Positions 6,892 through 16,988 of a stretch of 45,902 bases of DNA are shown in pieces. A program made the translations under genes and the position numbers. How positions within the stretch are numbered: position 1 is the first letter of the stretch; every line of letters starts with the position of its first letter. The notes beneath the pieces were generated by a model. It saw nothing but the letters and a program-made list of their open reading frames with translations, had not been told where the DNA came from and did no database searches. Where the stretch lies: the NCBI GenBank assembly GCA_024696005.1, contig JAILHF010000034.1, positions 1 through 45,902 of the forward strand, written 5' to 3'. The stretch comes from Lachnospiraceae bacterium (lineage in GTDB: Bacteria > Bacillota > Clostridia > Lachnospirales > Lachnospiraceae).

Positions 6892-9681
6892 ATGGGCGTG
6901 ATACTACCAATTTTCTGTGCATGCGGCAGCCTGGCTTGGCTGATCAGCGTGATCCGTATCAATCAGGGAGAACCCTCCTATATCCAGAAGGGATTGAATT
7001 TTACGGGACTGGCGATGGCCATGGGCCTGCTCAGCATATGGCTGGGCGCGTGCGGGGGCAAAGAGAGTGCCAATGCCGCGATCTGGCTGGAATGCATATC
7101 CATGTGCGCTTTCATCGTGCTCCTGGTGTTCTTTTCGATACGCTCCTGCGGTGTGAAGATACCGGATCTGTTCCGTTTTCCGGTGCTCGCCTATTTTTTC
7201 CTGCATGTATGTGCCGTGATGCTCCTGCCGAAATTCGGGATCCCGTTTCTGGATGCGGCCTGGGAGGGTGAGCGGCTTGTCGTTCACAAATATCTGCCGC
7301 TGTATATCGATGCCGCGCTGTCCATTGTCGTGGCGGTCTTTGGCTTTACGATCACCTACCGTTATTACCGCATACGCCCGGTCGAGACCAACCGGGGAAC
7401 CAGGTGGCTGGCCTGGGCAGAGCTCCTGATGGGCGCGGACCTCTTTCTGGATCTGCTTTTTGGGCGTTTCCTGCCTTATTCCATGCAGGTGCCGGTGATG
7501 CTGCTCGTCTGGCTCCTGGTGGTGGCTGTTGTTTACCGCTACCGCATGTTCGACTCCATGCTCATGGCCCGGGACGACATCATCGAGACCATCGAGGAAG
7601 GCTTCGTGGTGATCGATGCCCTGGAACGCATCCTTTTCGTGAATGAAAAAGCCAGGGAGATCTTTCCGGAGCTCAATTACGAGGCGACCCGCGAGGGCAT
7701 CGTGCGCCGCCTGCGCGCAAGCGACAAGCAGGAGATCGAGGTGCGGGAGAGACAGTACCTGATCTCGCTGGTCCCGTTTTACGACAAGGATACCTACAAG
7801 GGCACGACGATCTGGATCAACGACAAGACCGAGGAACACGAATTCACCAATACCCTGATCGAACTGAAGAACGAGGCAGAAAAAGCCAACCAGGCAAAAT
7901 CGGTTTTCCTGGCCAACATGAGCCACGAGATCCGAACCCCGATGAATGCGATCATCGGCATGACCGAGCTGATCCTCAACGATAACATCAACGCCCACGT
8001 GGAGGAGAATGCCAACAACATCCGCAACGCGAGCAACACCCTGCTTTCGATCATCAACGGCATCCTGGACTTTTCCAAGATCGAGACCGGAAAAGTGGTG
8101 GCCACCGAAACGGAATACAACCCGGGGCTTTTGCTCAAGGACATCTGCAACATGGTGATGCTGCGTCTGGCCGACAAGAACGTGGAGCTGATCGTCCACG
8201 TGAAGGACAGCATCCCGAGAAAGCTGCTCGGGGATGAGACGCAGGTGCGCCAGATCTATTCCAACATCCTGACCAATGCGGCGAAGTATACGAACCGCGG
8301 CTACATCCGCATGAACGTGGACTGGGAGGAGCGCAGCGGTGGCGCGCTGATCAAGGTGTCCGTGGAGGACACGGGGCGCGGCATCCGTGAGGAGAGCCTG
8401 CCCACGTTGTTCGACAGCTTCCAGCGCGCGGACATGATCAAGAACCGTACGATCGAGGGGACGGGCCTGGGCCTGGCCATCTGCAAGCGTCTGGTGGAGA
8501 GCATGGGAGGCGGCATCTCGGTCAAGAGCACCTACGGCATCGGCAGCGTGTTCTCCTTCCATTACATGCAGAAGATCGCAGACAGCGAGCCGATGGGAAA
8601 TTACGACTACCTGGAGCTTCCGGTGCAGAGCGAGCACGAGCGCAAGAGCTTCATCGCGCCGCTGGCCAAGATCCTCGTGGTCGATGACAACATCACGAAC
8701 ATCAAGGTGGCGCAGGGGATCCTGAGCCTCTACCAGGTGCGCGTGGACACGGCGATGAGCGGGCAGGAATGTCTGCAGAAGCTGGAAAAGAACAACTACC
8801 ACATGATCCTGATGGACCAGATGATGCCCGAGATGGACGGCATCGAGACCACGGCCAGGATACGGGAGAGCCGGGAGCCGCGTGTGCGGAACATCCCCGT
8901 CATAGCCCTCACGGCCAATGCCATCAGCGGGACCAGAGAGATGTTTCTGCAGAAGGGCTTCCAGGAATACATCTCCAAGCCGATCGCGCTTTCCGCGATG
9001 GAAGCGGTGCTGAAGCAGTTTCTCCCGGCCGAGATCATCCATTACGTGGACCGCGAGGAGGAAGCGGCGGATTACAGCGATCTGCGCATCGAGATTCCCG
9101 GCGTGAGCAGCGAGGCGGGGCTGAGGAATTACGGCGGCGATCTGGGACGCTACCTGCAGATCCTCAAGTATATCTACGATGACGGCCCGGGCCACATTCA
9201 GAGAATGAAGGACTGCCTGGATTCCCGGAACTACCGGCAGTATATTTATGAAGTGCACGCGCTCAAGAGTCTGATGGCCGGTATCGGCGCGGCGCATCTG
9301 TCCGAGCTGGCACGCCTGCAGGAATACGCCGGGCGCGACGGCAAGGTGGGCGTGATCGACCGCGAAGGCGGCTTTTTGATCCGCCAGTACGAAAAGATGC
9401 TCGAGGGGATACGGAATGCCCTGAACGACGCGGGCATGCTCCGGGAGGAGATCATCCAGATCCGCGAGGAAGAGCTTTCCTGGGAGGAATTCTCCAACAT
9501 GCTCCACGCGCTGCAGGGCAGCCTGGAACTGCTGGAACAGTCGGAAGCCTCCCGCAAGATCGACAATCTTCTGACCTACCCGATGGACGCGGGGATACGC
9601 CGCCAGCTGCTTGAGGTCAAGCGCGCCGTGGCGGATTTCGAATACGATGAAGCAATGGAACTGATCAGACAGCTTTATTGA
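6892..9681 (+). CDS. Hybrid sensor histidine kinase (HisKA-HATPase-REC-HPt)
   Basis: A 929-residue hybrid kinase that can carry a full phosphorelay. The N-terminus has about seven hydrophobic helices (residues 1-220), resembling 7TM/MASE-type sensor regions, then a PAS-like segment ([11 protein letters not shown]). The HisKA domain has His345 in [12 protein letters not shown]; the ATPase domain has DTGRGI and GTGLGLAI; the receiver has Asp642 in [11 protein letters not shown] with Lys in ISKPI. A C-terminal HPt domain has His789 in [13 protein letters not shown]. No ribosome binding site precedes the ATG, and the promoter predicts a leaderless mRNA. The partner regulator is not adjacent. The gene after it (9720) is close and likely co-transcribed. 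Confidence 0.92.
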   Translation: MGVILPIFCACGSLAWLISVIRINQGEPSYIQKGLNFTGLAMAMGLLSIWLGACGGKESANAAIWLECISMCAFIVLLVFFSIRSCGVKIPDLFRFPVLAYFFLHVCAVMLLPKFGIPFLDAAWEGERLVVHKYLPLYIDAALSIVVAVFGFTITYRYYRIRPVETNRGTRWLAWAELLMGADLFLDLLFGRFLPYSMQVPVMLLVWLLVVAVVYRYRMFDSMLMARDDIIETIEEGFVVIDALERILFVNEKAREIFPELNYEATREGIVRRLRASDKQEIEVRERQYLISLVPFYDKDTYKGTTIWINDKTEEHEFTNTLIELKNEAEKANQAKSVFLANMSHEIRTPMNAIIGMTELILNDNINAHVEENANNIRNASNTLLSIINGILDFSKIETGKVVATETEYNPGLLLKDICNMVMLRLADKNVELIVHVKDSIPRKLLGDETQVRQIYSNILTNAAKYTNRGYIRMNVDWEERSGGALIKVSVEDTGRGIREESLPTLFDSFQRADMIKNRTIEGTGLGLAICKRLVESMGGGISVKSTYGIGSVFSFHYMQKIADSEPMGNYDYLELPVQSEHERKSFIAPLAKILVVDDNITNIKVAQGILSLYQVRVDTAMSGQECLQKLEKNNYHMILMDQMMPEMDGIETTARIRESREPRVRNIPVIALTANAISGTREMFLQKGFQEYISKPIALSAMEAVLKQFLPAEIIHYVDREEEAADYSDLRIEIPGVSSEAGLRNYGGDLGRYLQILKYIYDDGPGHIQRMKDCLDSRNYRQYIYEVHALKSLMAGIGAAHLSELARLQEYAGRDGKVGVIDREGGFLIRQYEKMLEGIRNALNDAGMLREEIIQIREEELSWEEFSNMLHALQGSLELLEQSEASRKIDNLLTYPMDAGIRRQLLEVKRAVADFEYDEAMELIRQLY

Positions 9682-9719
9682 GGAAGGAAAGGAAGCCTCA
9701 GAGCGGAAAGGACGGGAAG

Positions 9720-10181
9720 ATGCTGCAGGAGAACAAAGAGAGTGTCAGCAGGAAGATCACGAAGTACCGAAAGGACGTGGAAGAACTCTGCCGTTATCTG
9801 AGCTGGCTGGAAAGCAAGCAGGGGCAGGATCTGCGGAGCAGCTACGATCCGGGAGAGGGGAAGAGCGCGGTGACCATCACGGTGCCCGTTTACGATTCCA
9901 CCCTTCTGGGCTTCATCAAAAAAGCGCAGAAGACGGCTTTCATGGACCGCAATTACGTCTATGTCTACCGCAGGCTCAGGATCAACTCGCCGGAGGATGA
10001 GCACCGCGTGATCGACACCACGCAGATCATGGAGATCGAAAACCTCGGCGCGATCCTTTCGAGCTATTGCATGCGGGGCATGACAAAATCGGTGGTCTGG
10101 AGCGAGGGCGTCCGCAACGGCGTGTTCTGCCATCTGGTGAAGCGGATGAAGGAACTGATCGAGTTCTGGAGCGCGGAGTAG
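9720..10181 (+). CDS. Conserved-looking protein of unknown function
   Basis: A 153-residue protein not recognised. The start at 9720 is chosen for the upstream GGA-type ribosome binding site; an in-frame TTG at 9678 overlapping the kinase stop (TTGA) is an alternative giving 14 more residues. The N-terminal 45 residues look helical and charged (KITKYRKDVEELCRYLSWL). The middle is beta-strand-like (SAVTITVPVYDSTLLGFIKK, VYVYRRLRI), and a C-terminal helix ends in KRMKELIEFW. There is no membrane segment or HTH. Its position 38 bases after the hybrid kinase suggests it shares that transcript and possibly that pathway; this is inference from position only. Confidence 0.75.
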   Translation: MLQENKESVSRKITKYRKDVEELCRYLSWLESKQGQDLRSSYDPGEGKSAVTITVPVYDSTLLGFIKKAQKTAFMDRNYVYVYRRLRINSPEDEHRVIDTTQIMEIENLGAILSSYCMRGMTKSVVWSEGVRNGVFCHLVKRMKELIEFWSAE

Positions 10182-10187
10182 GAATGC

Positions 10188-10216
10188 TTTACAAGGGCCG
10201 AAAAAAATGATACATT
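10188..10216 (+). promoter_or_regulatory. Probable promoter of the purL-rpoD cluster
   Basis: TTTACA and TACATT are 17 bp apart in the 139-bp gap before purL. The boxes are imperfect, but the spacing is ideal and the gap is otherwise free of genes. Confidence 0.45.
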
Positions 10217-10262
10217 TAATCGGTATGTCCGCAAAGGACAGATAAGAGCAAAAAAGAGGTCA

Positions 10263-10292
10263 GACACTACGGGGGAGAGTCCCTGCAGTGTC
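10263..10292 (+). promoter_or_regulatory. Hairpin in the purL leader
   Basis: GACACT (10263-10268) pairs with AGTGTC (10287-10292), and an inner GGG/CCC stem closes a short loop. It sits 28 bases before the purL ATG. It matches no riboswitch I know and has no T-run, so it is not a plain terminator. It might affect translation or bind a regulator. Confidence 0.35.
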
Positions 10293-10320
10293 ATTTGCGT
10301 ACGAAAAGGAAAGGATGGCC

Positions 10321-13300
10321 ATGAGCGGCGTAAAACGGATCTATGTAGCAAAAAAAAGTGAATATGCGGTAAAGGAACGGGAGCTGATGAGCGAGATCCC
10401 CGGGTATCTCGGGATCAAGGGCGTGACGGCGATCCGGGTCTATATCCGCTATGATGTGGAAAACGTGTCGGAGGAAGTATTCGAGACGGCCTGCCGCACG
10501 GTCTTCTCCGAACCGCCCGTGGATGAGCTTTTTCGGGAAGAGATCCCGATCCCGGACGGCGCGAGGGTGTTCGGCACCGAATATCTGCCGGGACAGTACG
10601 ACCAGCGTGCCGATTCGGCGGAGCAGTGCGTGCGCTTTTTGAAGGAAGACGAGGAGCCCGTGATCAGGACCGCCGTGACCTACGTGATCAGCGGTGACAT
10701 CACGGACGAGGAATTCGACCGGATCCGCCAGTACTGCATCAACCCCGTGGATTCGAGGGAGACGGGCATGGAAAAGCCCGAGACCCTGATCACGAAATAC
10801 GACGAGCCCGATGATGTCAAGATCTTTGACGGCTTCCGCGATCTGGACGAGGCGGGCCTGAAGGAGCTGTACAAGAGCCTGGGGCTGGCCATGACCTTCC
10901 GGGATTTCCTGCACATACGCGATTATTTCAAAAAGGACGAGGAGCGCGATCCTTCGATGACCGAGATCCGCGTCCTGGATACCTACTGGTCGGATCACTG
11001 CCGTCACACCACCTTTGCCACGGAGCTCAAGGACGTGCAGTTTAAGGACGGCTTTTACCGCACGCCGATCGAGACGACCTACCAGAGCTACCTGGATACG
11101 AGACAGGAATTGTACGGTAATCGGGACAACAAATTTGTCTGTCTGATGGATCTTGCACTTATTGCGATGAAAAAGCTAAAGTCCGACGGCGTTCTGACCG
11201 ATATGGAAGTATCGGACGAAATCAACGCCTGCTCGATCGTGGTCCCGGTAGAGATCACCCCCGGTGACGGGACGGCTCCCTATACCGAAGAATGGCTGAT
11301 CAGTTTCAAGAATGAAACGCACAATCATCCCACAGAGATCGAGCCTTTCGGCGGCGCGGCCACCTGCCTGGGCGGCGCGATCCGTGATCCCCTTTCGGGA
11401 CGTTCCTATGTATATCAGGCAATGCGCATTACCGGCGCGGCAGACCCCACGGTGCCCGTATCCGACACCCTGAAGGGAAAGCTTCCTCAAAAGAAACTGG
11501 TCCGCGGCGCGGCCGCCGGCTATTCTTCCTACGGTAACCAGATCGGTCTGGCTACCGGCTATGTCAAAGAGATCTACCATCCGAATTATGTGGCGAAGCG
11601 CATGGAGATCGGCGCGGTCATGGGTGCCGCTCCGAGAAAGAATGTGAAGCGCCTTACTTCCGATCCCGGGGATGTGATCATCCTTCTGGGCGGACGTACC
11701 GGTCGTGACGGCTGCGGCGGCGCGACGGGATCGTCCAAGGTGCATACCGAGCAGTCGATCGAGCAGTGCGGCGCCGAGGTGCAGAAGGGTAATGCCCCGA
11801 CGGAACGCAAGCTCCAGAGGCTTTTCCGCAGACCCGAGGTCAGCAGCCTGATCAAGAAGTGCAACGACTTCGGTGCCGGCGGCGTGTCCGTGGCGATCGG
11901 CGAACTGGCAGACGGCCTGACCGTCGACCTGGATCTGGTACCGAAGAAATACGCGGGTCTGGACGGTACCGAGCTTGCGATCTCGGAATCGCAGGAACGC
12001 ATGGCCGTTGTGGTGGATCCTGCGGATGAAGAGAAATTCATCGCCTATGCATCGGAGGAGAACCTGGAAGCCACCAGAGTGGCGGTGGTCACGAAGGAGC
12101 CCAGACTGGTCCTCAAATGGAGAGGAAAGGACATCGTGAACCTTTCCCGCGCGTTCCTGGATACCAACGGTGCGCATCAGGAAAGCTCCGTGGAAGTGGA
12201 GATCCCCACCGAAGAGGGCAATCCCTTCCGTGAAGTTGCGATCCCTGCCGTGCAGGAAGCGCTTTCTTCGGAAGACATCCGTACAGCCTGGCTTGCAACG
12301 CTCGCGGATCTCAATGTCTGCTCCCAGAAGGGACTGGTGGAGATGTTCGACTCCTCCATCGGCGCGGCCAGCGTGCTGATGCCTTACGGCGGAAAATACC
12401 AGCTGACCGAGACGCAGACCATGGTCGCGAAGCTCCCGATGAGCGGCACCGACAAGAGCGATGCCGTCACGATGATGAGCTACGGCTTTGATCCTTATCT
12501 TTCCGGCTGGAGCCCTTATCACGGCGCCATCTATTCGGTGCTGAGCTCTCTGGCCAAGATCGTGGCATCCGGCGGCGATTACCGCAAGAGCCACTTTACC
12601 TTCCAGGAATACTTCCGGAGGATGAGCGAGGAACCCTCGCGCTGGAGCCAGCCTTTTGCGGCTCTGCTGGGTGCGTATGACGCGCAGCTCGGCTTCGGTC
12701 TGGCTTCCATCGGCGGAAAGGATTCCATGTCCGGAACCTTCGGACACATCGATGTGCCGCCCACGCTGGTAAGCTTTGCGGTGGATGTGGCAGGGCAGGG
12801 AGATATCCTCACGCCCGAGTTCAAGCAGGCAGGCGACGTGCTTCTGCTCTTCTCCGTGCCGAAGGACGAATACGACATTCCGATCTATAAGGAAACGATG
12901 GAGCTCTTTGACGCGATCACTGGCCTGATCCACACCGGCAAGGCGAAAGCCGCATATGTGCTGGATGCGGCCGGCATCCCGGCTGCCGTAAGCCGCATGG
13001 GCTTCGGTAACGGCCTGGGCGCCGAGATCAGTGCAGTCCTCAGCGCGGAAGAGCTGTTTGCCAACAGGATCGGCGATATCCTGGTCGAGATCCCCGCGAA
13101 GGATGCCGATGAGTTTGAATCCGGGGATGCGTACGATGCGCTTTCCACCTATATCTGGCGGATCGGCAGCGTGACGGACGGTGCGTTTGTGTACGGCGAT
13201 TGCAGCATCCCGCAGGCGGATGCCCTTGCGGCCTGGAAGGGCACGCTGGAGCATGTATTCCCCTCTGTTTCGAAGCAGGGCGGCGAGGAGCTTTCGATCG

Positions 13301-14145
13301 CGGACGTCAAAAAAGGACAGATCTACATCTGCAAGAACAAAACGGCAAGGCCCAGGGTATTCATTCCGGTATTCCCGGGCAGCAACTGCGAATACGACAG
13401 CGCAAGAGCCTTTGCGAGAGCAGGGGCCGATCCCGTGGTACGTGTATTCCGCAACCGCAATGCCGAAGACATACGCGAATCCGCCGAGGAATTCGCGAAA
13501 GAGATCTCGAAGGCGCAGATCATCATGTTCCCGGGCGGCTTTTCCGCCGGTGATGAGCCGGACGGAAGTGCAAAGTTCTTTGCAACGGCCTTCCGGAACG
13601 CCCGCATGAAGGAGGAAGTGGACAAGCTTCTTTCGGAACGCGACGGACTGGTGCTGGGAATCTGCAACGGCTTCCAGGCGCTGATCAAGCTGGGACTCGT
13701 TCCGGAGGGCCGCATCACGGGCCAGAAGGAAGACAGCCCCACGCTGACCTTCAACACGATCAACCGCCATATCTCCAAGATGGCGTATCTGCGGGTGTGC
13801 TCCGATCTGAGCCCCTGGCTGCAGAAAGCAAAGCTCGGCGGCGTCTATTGCGCACCGGCTTCCCACGGGGAAGGACGCTTTGTGGCAAGCGAGGAAGTGT
13901 ACCGCAAGCTGTACGAGAACGGGCAGATCGCAACGCGCTATTGCGACACGGAAGGAAAGCTTTCGATGGACGAGGAGTGGAACATCAACGGTTCCCTCTA
14001 TGCCGTGGAAGGCATCACCTCTCCGGACGGACGCGTGTACGGCAAGATGTGCCATTCCGAGCGGCGTGACGACGGTGTGGCGATCAACATCACCGGCGAA
14101 CAGGACATGCTGATCTTTGAATCGGGTGTGGCATATTTTCAATAA
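10321..14145 (+). CDS. purL: Phosphoribosylformylglycinamidine synthase (single-chain PurL)
   Basis: A 1274-residue FGAM synthase, fourth step of purine synthesis: FGAR, glutamine and ATP give FGAM. It is the long form with both activities in one chain. The linker has LDTYWSDHCRHTTF; the ATP site has FKNETHNHPTEIEPFGG; a C-terminal class I glutaminase has FPGSNCEYD, the nucleophile Cys in LGICNGFQALI, and HGEGRF. Most Firmicutes split this into PurS, PurQ and PurL, whereas Lachnospiraceae and many other Clostridia use the long form. ATG codons at 10315 and 10321 are both possible; 10321 is better spaced from AAGGA. Only 25 bases separate it from dgt, so it probably heads the transcript. Confidence 0.96.
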   Translation: MSGVKRIYVAKKSEYAVKERELMSEIPGYLGIKGVTAIRVYIRYDVENVSEEVFETACRTVFSEPPVDELFREEIPIPDGARVFGTEYLPGQYDQRADSAEQCVRFLKEDEEPVIRTAVTYVISGDITDEEFDRIRQYCINPVDSRETGMEKPETLITKYDEPDDVKIFDGFRDLDEAGLKELYKSLGLAMTFRDFLHIRDYFKKDEERDPSMTEIRVLDTYWSDHCRHTTFATELKDVQFKDGFYRTPIETTYQSYLDTRQELYGNRDNKFVCLMDLALIAMKKLKSDGVLTDMEVSDEINACSIVVPVEITPGDGTAPYTEEWLISFKNETHNHPTEIEPFGGAATCLGGAIRDPLSGRSYVYQAMRITGAADPTVPVSDTLKGKLPQKKLVRGAAAGYSSYGNQIGLATGYVKEIYHPNYVAKRMEIGAVMGAAPRKNVKRLTSDPGDVIILLGGRTGRDGCGGATGSSKVHTEQSIEQCGAEVQKGNAPTERKLQRLFRRPEVSSLIKKCNDFGAGGVSVAIGELADGLTVDLDLVPKKYAGLDGTELAISESQERMAVVVDPADEEKFIAYASEENLEATRVAVVTKEPRLVLKWRGKDIVNLSRAFLDTNGAHQESSVEVEIPTEEGNPFREVAIPAVQEALSSEDIRTAWLATLADLNVCSQKGLVEMFDSSIGAASVLMPYGGKYQLTETQTMVAKLPMSGTDKSDAVTMMSYGFDPYLSGWSPYHGAIYSVLSSLAKIVASGGDYRKSHFTFQEYFRRMSEEPSRWSQPFAALLGAYDAQLGFGLASIGGKDSMSGTFGHIDVPPTLVSFAVDVAGQGDILTPEFKQAGDVLLLFSVPKDEYDIPIYKETMELFDAITGLIHTGKAKAAYVLDAAGIPAAVSRMGFGNGLGAEISAVLSAEELFANRIGDILVEIPAKDADEFESGDAYDALSTYIWRIGSVTDGAFVYGDCSIPQADALAAWKGTLEHVFPSVSKQGGEELSIADVKKGQIYICKNKTARPRVFIPVFPGSNCEYDSARAFARAGADPVVRVFRNRNAEDIRESAEEFAKEISKAQIIMFPGGFSAGDEPDGSAKFFATAFRNARMKEEVDKLLSERDGLVLGICNGFQALIKLGLVPEGRITGQKEDSPTLTFNTINRHISKMAYLRVCSDLSPWLQKAKLGGVYCAPASHGEGRFVASEEVYRKLYENGQIATRYCDTEGKLSMDEEWNINGSLYAVEGITSPDGRVYGKMCHSERRDDGVAINITGEQDMLIFESGVAYFQ

Positions 14146-14170
14146 AGACTGAAATTGACGGGGAAAGAAG

Positions 14171-15175
14171 ATGCTGATTCGAGAGGAACTGGAAAGAGCG
14201 GAACGGGAAAGGCTGAGCCCTTATGCGACGCTGAGCGAGAAATCCCGGGGGCGGGACCGCGAGGAAGAGCCCTGTGACATCAGGCCAGCTTTTGCAAGGG
14301 ACCGTGACCGCATCATCCATTCCAAGGCCTTCCGCAGGCTGAAGGATAAAACGCAGGTATTTCTGAATCCCGAGGGGGATCATTACCGCACGCGCCTTAC
14401 GCACACGCTGGAGGTTTCCCAGATCGCCCGCACGATAGCACGGGCACTGAAAATGAACGAGGAACTGGTCGAGGCCATAGCGCTCGGTCACGACCTGGGG
14501 CACACGCCCTTCGGTCATGCCGGGGAGCGCGCGCTCAATGAGGTGTGTCCGCTGGGCTTCCGCCACAACGAACAGAGCGTCCGCGTGGTGGACGTGCTGG
14601 AGCGGGACGGAGAGGGCCTGAACCTGACCTATGAGGTGAAGGACGGGATGCTCAACCACCAGACGCGTTCGCATCCCTCCACGCTGGAAGGCTGCATCGT
14701 GCGTTTCGCCGACAAGCTGGCCTACATCCATCACGACATGGATGACGCGATACGGGCCAAGGTCCTGACGGACGCGGATGTGCCCGCGCGGATCGGGGAA
14801 GTGCTCGGCTATACGACGAAGGAGCGGCTGGATCATCTGATCCACAACATCATCGCGACCAGCCAGGGCCGGAACGAGATCTGCATGGAAGAGGAATTCG
14901 AAAAGGCCATGTTTGACATGCGCGCTTTCATGTTTGACCGGGTTTATCAGAATCCCGTGGTCAAGGCAGAGGAATCCAAGGCGGAATCTCTTGTCAAGAC
15001 GCTCTATGTTTACTACGTCCATCACAGAGACGAGCTCCCGGTCGAATACCGGAAGCTGATGGAAAAAGGGGAGAGCGCGGAACGCGTTTCCTGTGATTAC
15101 ATTGCGTCCATGACGGACCATTTCGCGATAACGACGTACGAGGAGCTCTACATTCCCAAGAGCTGGCACGGTTAA
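14171..15175 (+). CDS. dgt: dGTP triphosphohydrolase-like HD protein
   Basis: A 334-residue HD-domain dNTPase. The start follows GGGGAAAG. Conserved stretches are HSKAFRRLKDKTQVF, the first metal His in THTLEVSQIARTIA, and the HD pair in ALGHDLGHTPFGHAGE, with a further metal Asp in FADKLAYIHHDMDD. Dgt enzymes cleave dGTP to deoxyguanosine and triphosphate; Firmicute homologues of this length may prefer other dNTPs. It lies directly upstream of dnaG, a common Clostridia arrangement tying dNTP control to the replication and sigma genes. Confidence 0.93.
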   Translation: MLIREELERAERERLSPYATLSEKSRGRDREEEPCDIRPAFARDRDRIIHSKAFRRLKDKTQVFLNPEGDHYRTRLTHTLEVSQIARTIARALKMNEELVEAIALGHDLGHTPFGHAGERALNEVCPLGFRHNEQSVRVVDVLERDGEGLNLTYEVKDGMLNHQTRSHPSTLEGCIVRFADKLAYIHHDMDDAIRAKVLTDADVPARIGEVLGYTTKERLDHLIHNIIATSQGRNEICMEEEFEKAMFDMRAFMFDRVYQNPVVKAEESKAESLVKTLYVYYVHHRDELPVEYRKLMEKGESAERVSCDYIASMTDHFAITTYEELYIPKSWHG

Positions 15176-15194
15176 ACCGGAAAGGAAGGCATGC

Positions 15195-16973
15195 ATGCCC
15201 CGTTATTCGGAGGAATTGCTGGAGGAGATTCGGCAGAAAAACGACATCGTTGACCTGATCTCGGGCTATGTGAACCTGAAGAAGAAGGGCAGGGATTATT
15301 TCGGGCTCTGTCCGTTCCATTCGGAAAGGACCGGCTCGTTTTCGGTCTCGCCCTCGAAGCAGATGTACTATTGCTTCGGCTGCCACGCTTCCGGCTCGGT
15401 CTATACCTTCATGCAGAAGCACGAGAGCATGAGCTTTCCCGAGGCGGTGCAGTTTCTGGCGGACAAGGCAGGCGTGAAGCTGCCCGAGATCAAGGAAACG
15501 GAAGAGATGGTCCGTGCCCGCAGCCGCAGGGAACGGCTGTACGATATCAACGAAGCGGCCGCGGAATACTATTTCTGCTGCCTGCGCGCTCCGGGCGGAG
15601 AGCTGGGGCTGCGCTATTTTGAAAAAAGAGAGCTGGACCGCGAGACCATGAACCGTTTCGGTCTGGGCTATGCAAGCCAGGACAGTTCGCGGCTTGTGGC
15701 CTACCTGAAGCAGAAGGGCTTTACGGCGGACGAGATGCGTGCGGCCGGGCTGGCCTCCTTCAGCGAGAAGTACGGCCTTCACGATTTCTTTTTCAACCGC
15801 GTGATCTTTCCGATCATGAACGGTTCGGGAAAGGTGATCAGCTTCGGCGGGCGTGTGATGGGCGACGGCGAGCCCAAGTACCTGAACACGCAGGAGACCG
15901 AGATCTTTGAAAAGGGGAAGAACCTTTACGGACTGCACATCGCGAGGGGAAGCAGGGCAAAGAACTTCATCCTCTGCGAGGGCTACATGGATGTGATCAG
16001 CCTGCACCAGGCGGGCTTCACGCAGGCCATGGCTTCCCTGGGAACGGCTTTCACGATACACCACGCCAACATCCTGCGGCGGATGAACCGCGAGATCCTC
16101 CTGTCCTACGACAACGACGGAGCCGGAAGGATGGCGGCCATCCGGGCGCTGCAGATGCTGCGCCGTGTCGGGATCCGGGCACGCGTGATCGATATGCAGC
16201 CCTACAAGGATCCGGATGAATTCATAAAGAACCTCGGCACCGAGGAATACGAAAAACGCATCGAGAATGCCGAGAACGGTTTTCTCTTTGAGATACGGAC
16301 GATACGCTCGGATTACGACACGTCCGATCCCGGCGGGAAGACGGAATTTGAACGCGAGATCGCAAGAAGACTCTGTTCCTTCGAGGAAGAGATCGAAAGG
16401 AACAATTATCTGGAAACCATAGCAGAGGAATACGGCATCCCGAAGGATGTGCTGCGCAGGCAGGTCATTGCGGAGGCGGAAAAGAGCGTGCGGACCGACC
16501 CGGAAACGGAAGAACAGGAATTTGTTCCCCGTCCCGGCGAAACGCGCCGGTCAGAAGACCAACGAAAATACGCCCAGCGTGTGCTGCTTACCTGGCTGTC
16601 CGAGGAGCCGAAACGATACGGGACCATACGCGGGATCATTACTGCGGAGGATTTTACCGATCCCGTATACCACAGGATCGCAGAGCGCTTGTTCCGCGAC
16701 ATGGAGGAAGGACCGCCTAATCCGGCAGCGATACTCAACATGTTTGAGGACGCTGACGAGCAGGAGGAGGCTGCGGCGGTCTTCCACACCAGACTGGCTG
16801 CGATCGTGACAGACGAGGAAAAAGAAAAAGCGTTCCGCGATGTAGTCGTGCGGATCAAAGAAGAGCGTCTGGAACACGATCAGAACCTGAGCGGTGAGGA
16901 AAAGATCCCCTTGAAAGCGATCCTGGAACAGAAACGCATACTGGAGGATCTGCGCAAGCAGAGCAGATTATGA
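15195..16973 (+). CDS. dnaG: DNA primase
   Basis: A 592-residue primase that makes RNA primers for replication. The N-terminal CHC2 zinc site reads CPFH followed by CFGCHASG (residues about 38-65). The RNA polymerase core follows, with a Toprim domain carrying CEGYMDVISLHQAGF and LSYDNDGAGRMA, whose acidic residues bind metal. The C-terminal part should bind the replicative helicase. It is the middle gene of the classic macromolecular-synthesis cluster: 19 bases after dgt and 15 before rpoD. Confidence 0.96.
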   Translation: MPRYSEELLEEIRQKNDIVDLISGYVNLKKKGRDYFGLCPFHSERTGSFSVSPSKQMYYCFGCHASGSVYTFMQKHESMSFPEAVQFLADKAGVKLPEIKETEEMVRARSRRERLYDINEAAAEYYFCCLRAPGGELGLRYFEKRELDRETMNRFGLGYASQDSSRLVAYLKQKGFTADEMRAAGLASFSEKYGLHDFFFNRVIFPIMNGSGKVISFGGRVMGDGEPKYLNTQETEIFEKGKNLYGLHIARGSRAKNFILCEGYMDVISLHQAGFTQAMASLGTAFTIHHANILRRMNREILLSYDNDGAGRMAAIRALQMLRRVGIRARVIDMQPYKDPDEFIKNLGTEEYEKRIENAENGFLFEIRTIRSDYDTSDPGGKTEFEREIARRLCSFEEEIERNNYLETIAEEYGIPKDVLRRQVIAEAEKSVRTDPETEEQEFVPRPGETRRSEDQRKYAQRVLLTWLSEEPKRYGTIRGIITAEDFTDPVYHRIAERLFRDMEEGPPNPAAILNMFEDADEQEEAAAVFHTRLAAIVTDEEKEKAFRDVVVRIKEERLEHDQNLSGEEKIPLKAILEQKRILEDLRKQSRL

Positions 16974-16988
16974 AAAGGAGCGAATGAC

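Noticed and set aside
6904-9507. Leftward 867-codon open frame opposite the hybrid kinase
   Set aside because: His/Val/Asp-rich shadow typical of the antisense frame of G+C-rich genes, with no domain and no ribosome binding site.
10224-10240. TGTCC-GCAAA-GGACA hairpin as terminator of the kinase/unknown gene transcript
   Set aside because: The stem is only 5 bp and is followed by a purine-rich stretch, not T.
11176-14142. Leftward 988-codon open frame opposite purL
   Set aside because: Antisense shadow of a highly conserved enzyme; composition is His/Arg-rich and no family is recognisable.
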